From: Candidatus Eiseniibacteriota bacterium
GTDB lineage: Bacteria > Eisenbacteria > RBG-16-71-46
Reading direction: 5' to 3'
Assembly: GCA_005893365.1 (NCBI GenBank)
Contig: VBPB01000025.1
Location: 1 to 7,110, forward strand
DNA: 7,110 bases
Shown here: positions 5,837 to 7,110 of the stretch, piece after piece
Position numbering within the stretch: the stretch's first letter is position 1
Layout: the number at the start of each line of letters is the position of its first letter
Notes under the pieces: model-generated
Database searches by the model: none
Told to the model about the DNA's origin: nothing
The model's input: the letters and a program-made list of their open reading frames with translations, nothing else
Translations under genes and position numbers: made by a program

Positions 5837-7110
5837 GGCGCCGCGCCCCGCCGCCCGCGGCCATCGCGGCCGGCCTGCTGCTCGCCTGGAGCGCGGCCGC
5901 GCCCGCGGCCGCGGCGGCCGGCCCCGCGGCGGCCAGGCCCGCGACCGCGACCCCCGCGGCCGGCACCCCCGTCCTCATCGACGACTTCGAGGATGCCTCG
6001 CGCTGGAGCGCCCATCCGGCCGACGGGGTCGCGATGAAGCTCTCCGCCCAAGGCGCGCCGGGCGCGCGGGCGCTGCGCATCGACTTCCGCTTCGCCGGCG
6101 GGGGCGGGTACGCGGTGGCGCGGCGCGAGATCGCCCTGACGCTCCCCGAGAACTACGCGTTCGGCTTCAGGATCCGCGGCCGGGCGCCCGCCAACCACCT
6201 CGAGTTCAAGCTGATCGATTCGACCGGGGCCAACGTGTGGTGGTGCAACCGCCGCAACGTCGTATTCCCACGGCGGTGGCAGACCGTGACCACCAAGCGC
6301 CGGCAGATCACGTTCGCCTGGGGGCCGGCCGGGGGTGGCACGATCACCCGGGTCGCCGCCCTCGAGATCGCGATCACCGCCGGGCGCGGCGGCCGCGGCA
6401 CCGTCTGGCTGGACCAGCTGGAGCTGCGGGCGCTGGCGCCACCGCGCGACAGCCTGGCGCCGGTGGCGCGGGCCTCCTCGTCGCGGCCGGACCACCCGGC
6501 GGCGCTCGCCGCGGACCGCGACTCGGCCACGTTCTGGTGGTCGCAGCCGGAGGACCTCAGGCCGTGGCTGGAGCTGGACCTGGGCGGCGACCGGGAGTTC
6601 GGCGGCCTCGAGCTGGACTGGGTGGCGGGCCGGCACGCGCGCCACTACGCGATCCAGGTCTCCCCGGACGCCCGGACCTGGCGGTCGATCCGCGAGGTCG
6701 TGGACGGGAACGGCGGCCGCGACCTGCTGCGTCTCCCGGAGAGCGAGGCGCGCTACCTGCGCCTCCAGAGTCTCGAACCCAAGGGACGCGGCGGCCTGGC
6801 ACTGGCCGACCTCCGCATCGAGCCGCTCGCCTTTGGGGCCACGCCCGAGGCTTTCCTCAAGGCGGTGGCGGCGCAGGCCCCGCGCGGCGCCTACCCGCGG
6901 GGCATCGCCGGCGAGCAGACCTACTGGACCGTGGTCGGCGTCAACGCGGACACCCAGGAGGGGCTGGTCGGCGAGGACGGCGCGGTGGAGGCCGGCAAGC
7001 AGGGGTTCTCGGTCGAGCCCTTCCTCTACGCCGGGGATCGGCTGTGGACGTGGAACGACGCCCACGCCGAGCAGTCGCTCGCGGAGGGCGATCTGCCGAT
7101 CCCCACGGTG
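5833..7110 (+). CDS. Exported multi-module protein with a CBM11/CIA30-like domain and an F5/8 type C (discoidin/CBM32-like) domain, 3' partial
   Basis: The frame is open from GTG 5833 to the window end (426 residues, no stop). The start overlaps the permease stop and gives a signal peptide: basic VRRR, hydrophobic AAIAAGLLLAWSAAA, then an Ala/Pro/Thr-rich linker to about residue 45. Residues 47-200 (LIDDFEDASRW..., GARALRIDFRF, NYAFGFRIRGRAP, LEFKLIDSTGANVWW, GTVWLDQLELRAL) look like a galactose-binding-fold carbohydrate-binding module. Residues 208-333 look like an F5/8 type C domain: ARASSSRPDHPAALAADRD, TFWWSQPEDLRPWLELDLG, HYAIQVSPDARTWRSI and ARYLRLQS. From 334 an unassigned region begins, with Y-P-R-G-I-x-G-E-Q-x-Y-W-T-V-V-G-V (354-370) and EQSLAEGDLPIPTV at the edge. 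From memory, similar openings occur in long 'discoidin domain-containing' proteins of Acidobacteria-like organisms, with a large hydrolase-like part behind; I cannot verify this. Operon context suggests binding or degradation of the same glycan the neighbours handle. Confidence 0.88.
   Translation, partial: MRRRAPPPAAIAAGLLLAWSAAAPAAAAAGPAAARPATATPAAGTPVLIDDFEDASRWSAHPADGVAMKLSAQGAPGARALRIDFRFAGGGGYAVARREIALTLPENYAFGFRIRGRAPANHLEFKLIDSTGANVWWCNRRNVVFPRRWQTVTTKRRQITFAWGPAGGGTITRVAALEIAITAGRGGRGTVWLDQLELRALAPPRDSLAPVARASSSRPDHPAALAADRDSATFWWSQPEDLRPWLELDLGGDREFGGLELDWVAGRHARHYAIQVSPDARTWRSIREVVDGNGGRDLLRLPESEARYLRLQSLEPKGRGGLALADLRIEPLAFGATPEAFLKAVAAQAPRGAYPRGIAGEQTYWTVVGVNADTQEGLVGEDGAVEAGKQGFSVEPFLYAGDRLWTWNDAHAEQSLAEGDLPIPTV

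Noticed and set aside
5870..5970. GC-only repetitive stretch at the start of the last gene, possible repeat element
   Set aside because: It is explained by the Ala-rich signal peptide and Ala/Pro/Thr linker codons; no regular repeat unit is seen.
5179..7065. Antisense open frame of about 628 codons across the MalG-type and last genes
   Set aside because: It spans two genes with recognisable sense-strand domains, and its product is low-complexity Arg/Pro/Gly-rich, as expected from a codon-bias shadow.

Overview
The window is very GC-rich (around 70% or more by eye), with strong G/C preference at third codon positions. That codon bias produces long spurious antisense reading frames. All supportable genes lie on the + strand and are packed almost without gaps. 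The first, partial gene ends in a SPNPF/FlgD-Ig-like C-terminal domain, which is common in secreted proteins of the FCB group and related GC-rich lineages such as Candidatus Eisenbacteria or Gemmatimonadota. The exact phylum is an inference.

Layout. (1) Positions 2-283 hold the 3' end of a secreted or surface protein with a FlgD-like C-terminal module. (2) Positions 284-326 form a 43-base gap containing a perfect 9-bp GC hairpin followed by a ribosome binding site. (3) 327-1325 encodes a LacI-family regulator that lacks the end of its DNA-binding domain and the hinge helix. (4) 1322-2773 encodes an exported glucoamylase-like protein (PF10091, related to GH144). (5) 2770-4119 encodes a lipoprotein sugar-binding protein. 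(6) 4116-5018 and (7) 5015-5836 encode the two CUT1 (MalF/MalG-type) permeases. (8) 5833 to the window end encodes the N-terminal 426 residues of an exported protein with two carbohydrate-binding-type beta-sandwich modules; it runs off the edge.

The six genes from lacI onward are joined by five identical 4-base start/stop overlaps (GTGA or ATGA), so they look like one translationally coupled operon. The likely logic is that an extracytoplasmic glycosidase cuts a polysaccharide, the lipoprotein captures oligosaccharides, and the permease pair imports them using an ATPase not encoded here. The last protein probably binds or processes the same glycan. The GH144 relationship makes beta-1,2-glucan a reasonable candidate substrate, but this is not proven by the sequence.

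The most unusual points are the LacI regulator missing about 25-27 residues, the uniform overlap architecture, and the uncharacterised multi-module protein at the 3' end. There is no RNA gene, CRISPR array, insertion sequence or tRNA that I can see.
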